A DNA stretch of 64,000 nucleotides from Saccharospirillum sp. (GTDB taxonomy: Bacteria; Pseudomonadota; Gammaproteobacteria; Pseudomonadales; Natronospirillaceae). Shown piece by piece: positions 63,952 through 64,000 of this stretch. A program made the translations under genes and the position numbers. Position 1 is the stretch's first letter. Each line of letters opens with the position of its first letter. A model generated the notes under the pieces. The model did not search any database and was not told where the DNA came from. It worked only from the letters and a program-made list of their open reading frames with translations. The stretch spans positions 124,001-188,000 of the forward strand of contig JAIUML010000004.1 of the NCBI GenBank assembly GCA_022565595.1, read 5' to 3'.

Positions 63952-64000
63952 TGATCCTTGGAGTTAGGCCGAAACAGCGGCACAATGAAAAATAACGAAA

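Noticed and set aside
1-64000. Prophage, integrase, transposase, CRISPR array, plasmid or replication origin.
   Set aside because: None of the characteristic genes, arrays or iterons is visible; the inverted-repeat element at 17433 is the only possible mobile structure.

Overview
The window is a dense, mostly chromosomal-core segment from a gammaproteobacterium, probably of the Pseudomonadales/Oceanospirillales type and plausibly marine. The evidence is the gene order gyrA-serC-pheA-tyrA/aroA fusion-cmk-rpsA-ihfB-lapA-lapB on one strand and mtaD-ubiG-mupP-yciK on the other, which is the Pseudomonas-like arrangement with hisC2 and mtnA missing. A complete rsxABCDGE-nth operon and GlyGly-CTERM surface proteins fit the same group. 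Base composition looks to be in the mid-50s % G+C by eye. There is no prophage, insertion sequence, CRISPR array or rRNA.

Layout. 1-4.4 kb: a DUF2126 / circularly permuted ATP-grasp / alpha-E cluster (predicted peptide-bond chemistry), cut by the left edge. 4.4-6.1 kb: a SatD-type operon with a DUF3307 membrane protein and an unreported 59-residue ORF. 6.3-7.7 kb: a GPH-type sugar symporter behind a LacI-type operator. 7.9-12.6 kb: a NarL-type two-component system whose kinase is frameshifted, then two tandem GlyGly-CTERM exported proteins. 12.7-15.9 kb: an OsmC-YcaO fusion and a PAS-GGDEF cyclase. 16.3-20.2 kb: two Crp-like regulators flanking a 134-bp inverted-repeat element, then a membrane/lipoprotein/OmpA envelope operon. 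20.4-27.7 kb: accessory genes: SnoaL-like protein, yeast-type cytosine deaminase, GNAT remnant, McbG/Qnr-like pentapeptide protein, Spy-like protein with BaeSR, FosA-like enzyme, glyoxalase I, AbrB-family permease.

27.8-45.2 kb is core: tRNA-Gly and tRNA-Glu, lapAB, ihfB, rpsA, cmk, the aromatic/serine biosynthesis operon, gyrA, then mtaD, ubiG, mupP, yciK and an EamA transporter. 45.2-51.3 kb is rsxABCDGE-nth. 51.3-55.4 kb holds an XRE-DUF4062 pair, two Nudix hydrolases and small conserved proteins. 55.5-62.2 kb is a LacI-controlled CUT1 sugar ABC system with a glycosidase but no ATPase gene. The window closes with a small protein and an aldehyde dehydrogenase.

The strongest unexplained signal is a 129-nt multibranched inverted-repeat structure between gyrA and serC. 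It is followed by an intrinsic terminator 36 nt before serC and has mutually exclusive pairings, so it has the layout of a leader RNA that could control the serC-pheA-tyrA/aroA-cmk operon. A second structured leader precedes gyrA. Other points of interest are the altered active-site residues in the AroA domain, the SatD operon with a palindrome in its promoter, the DUF4062-XRE pair and the tandem surface proteins next to a broken sensor kinase.
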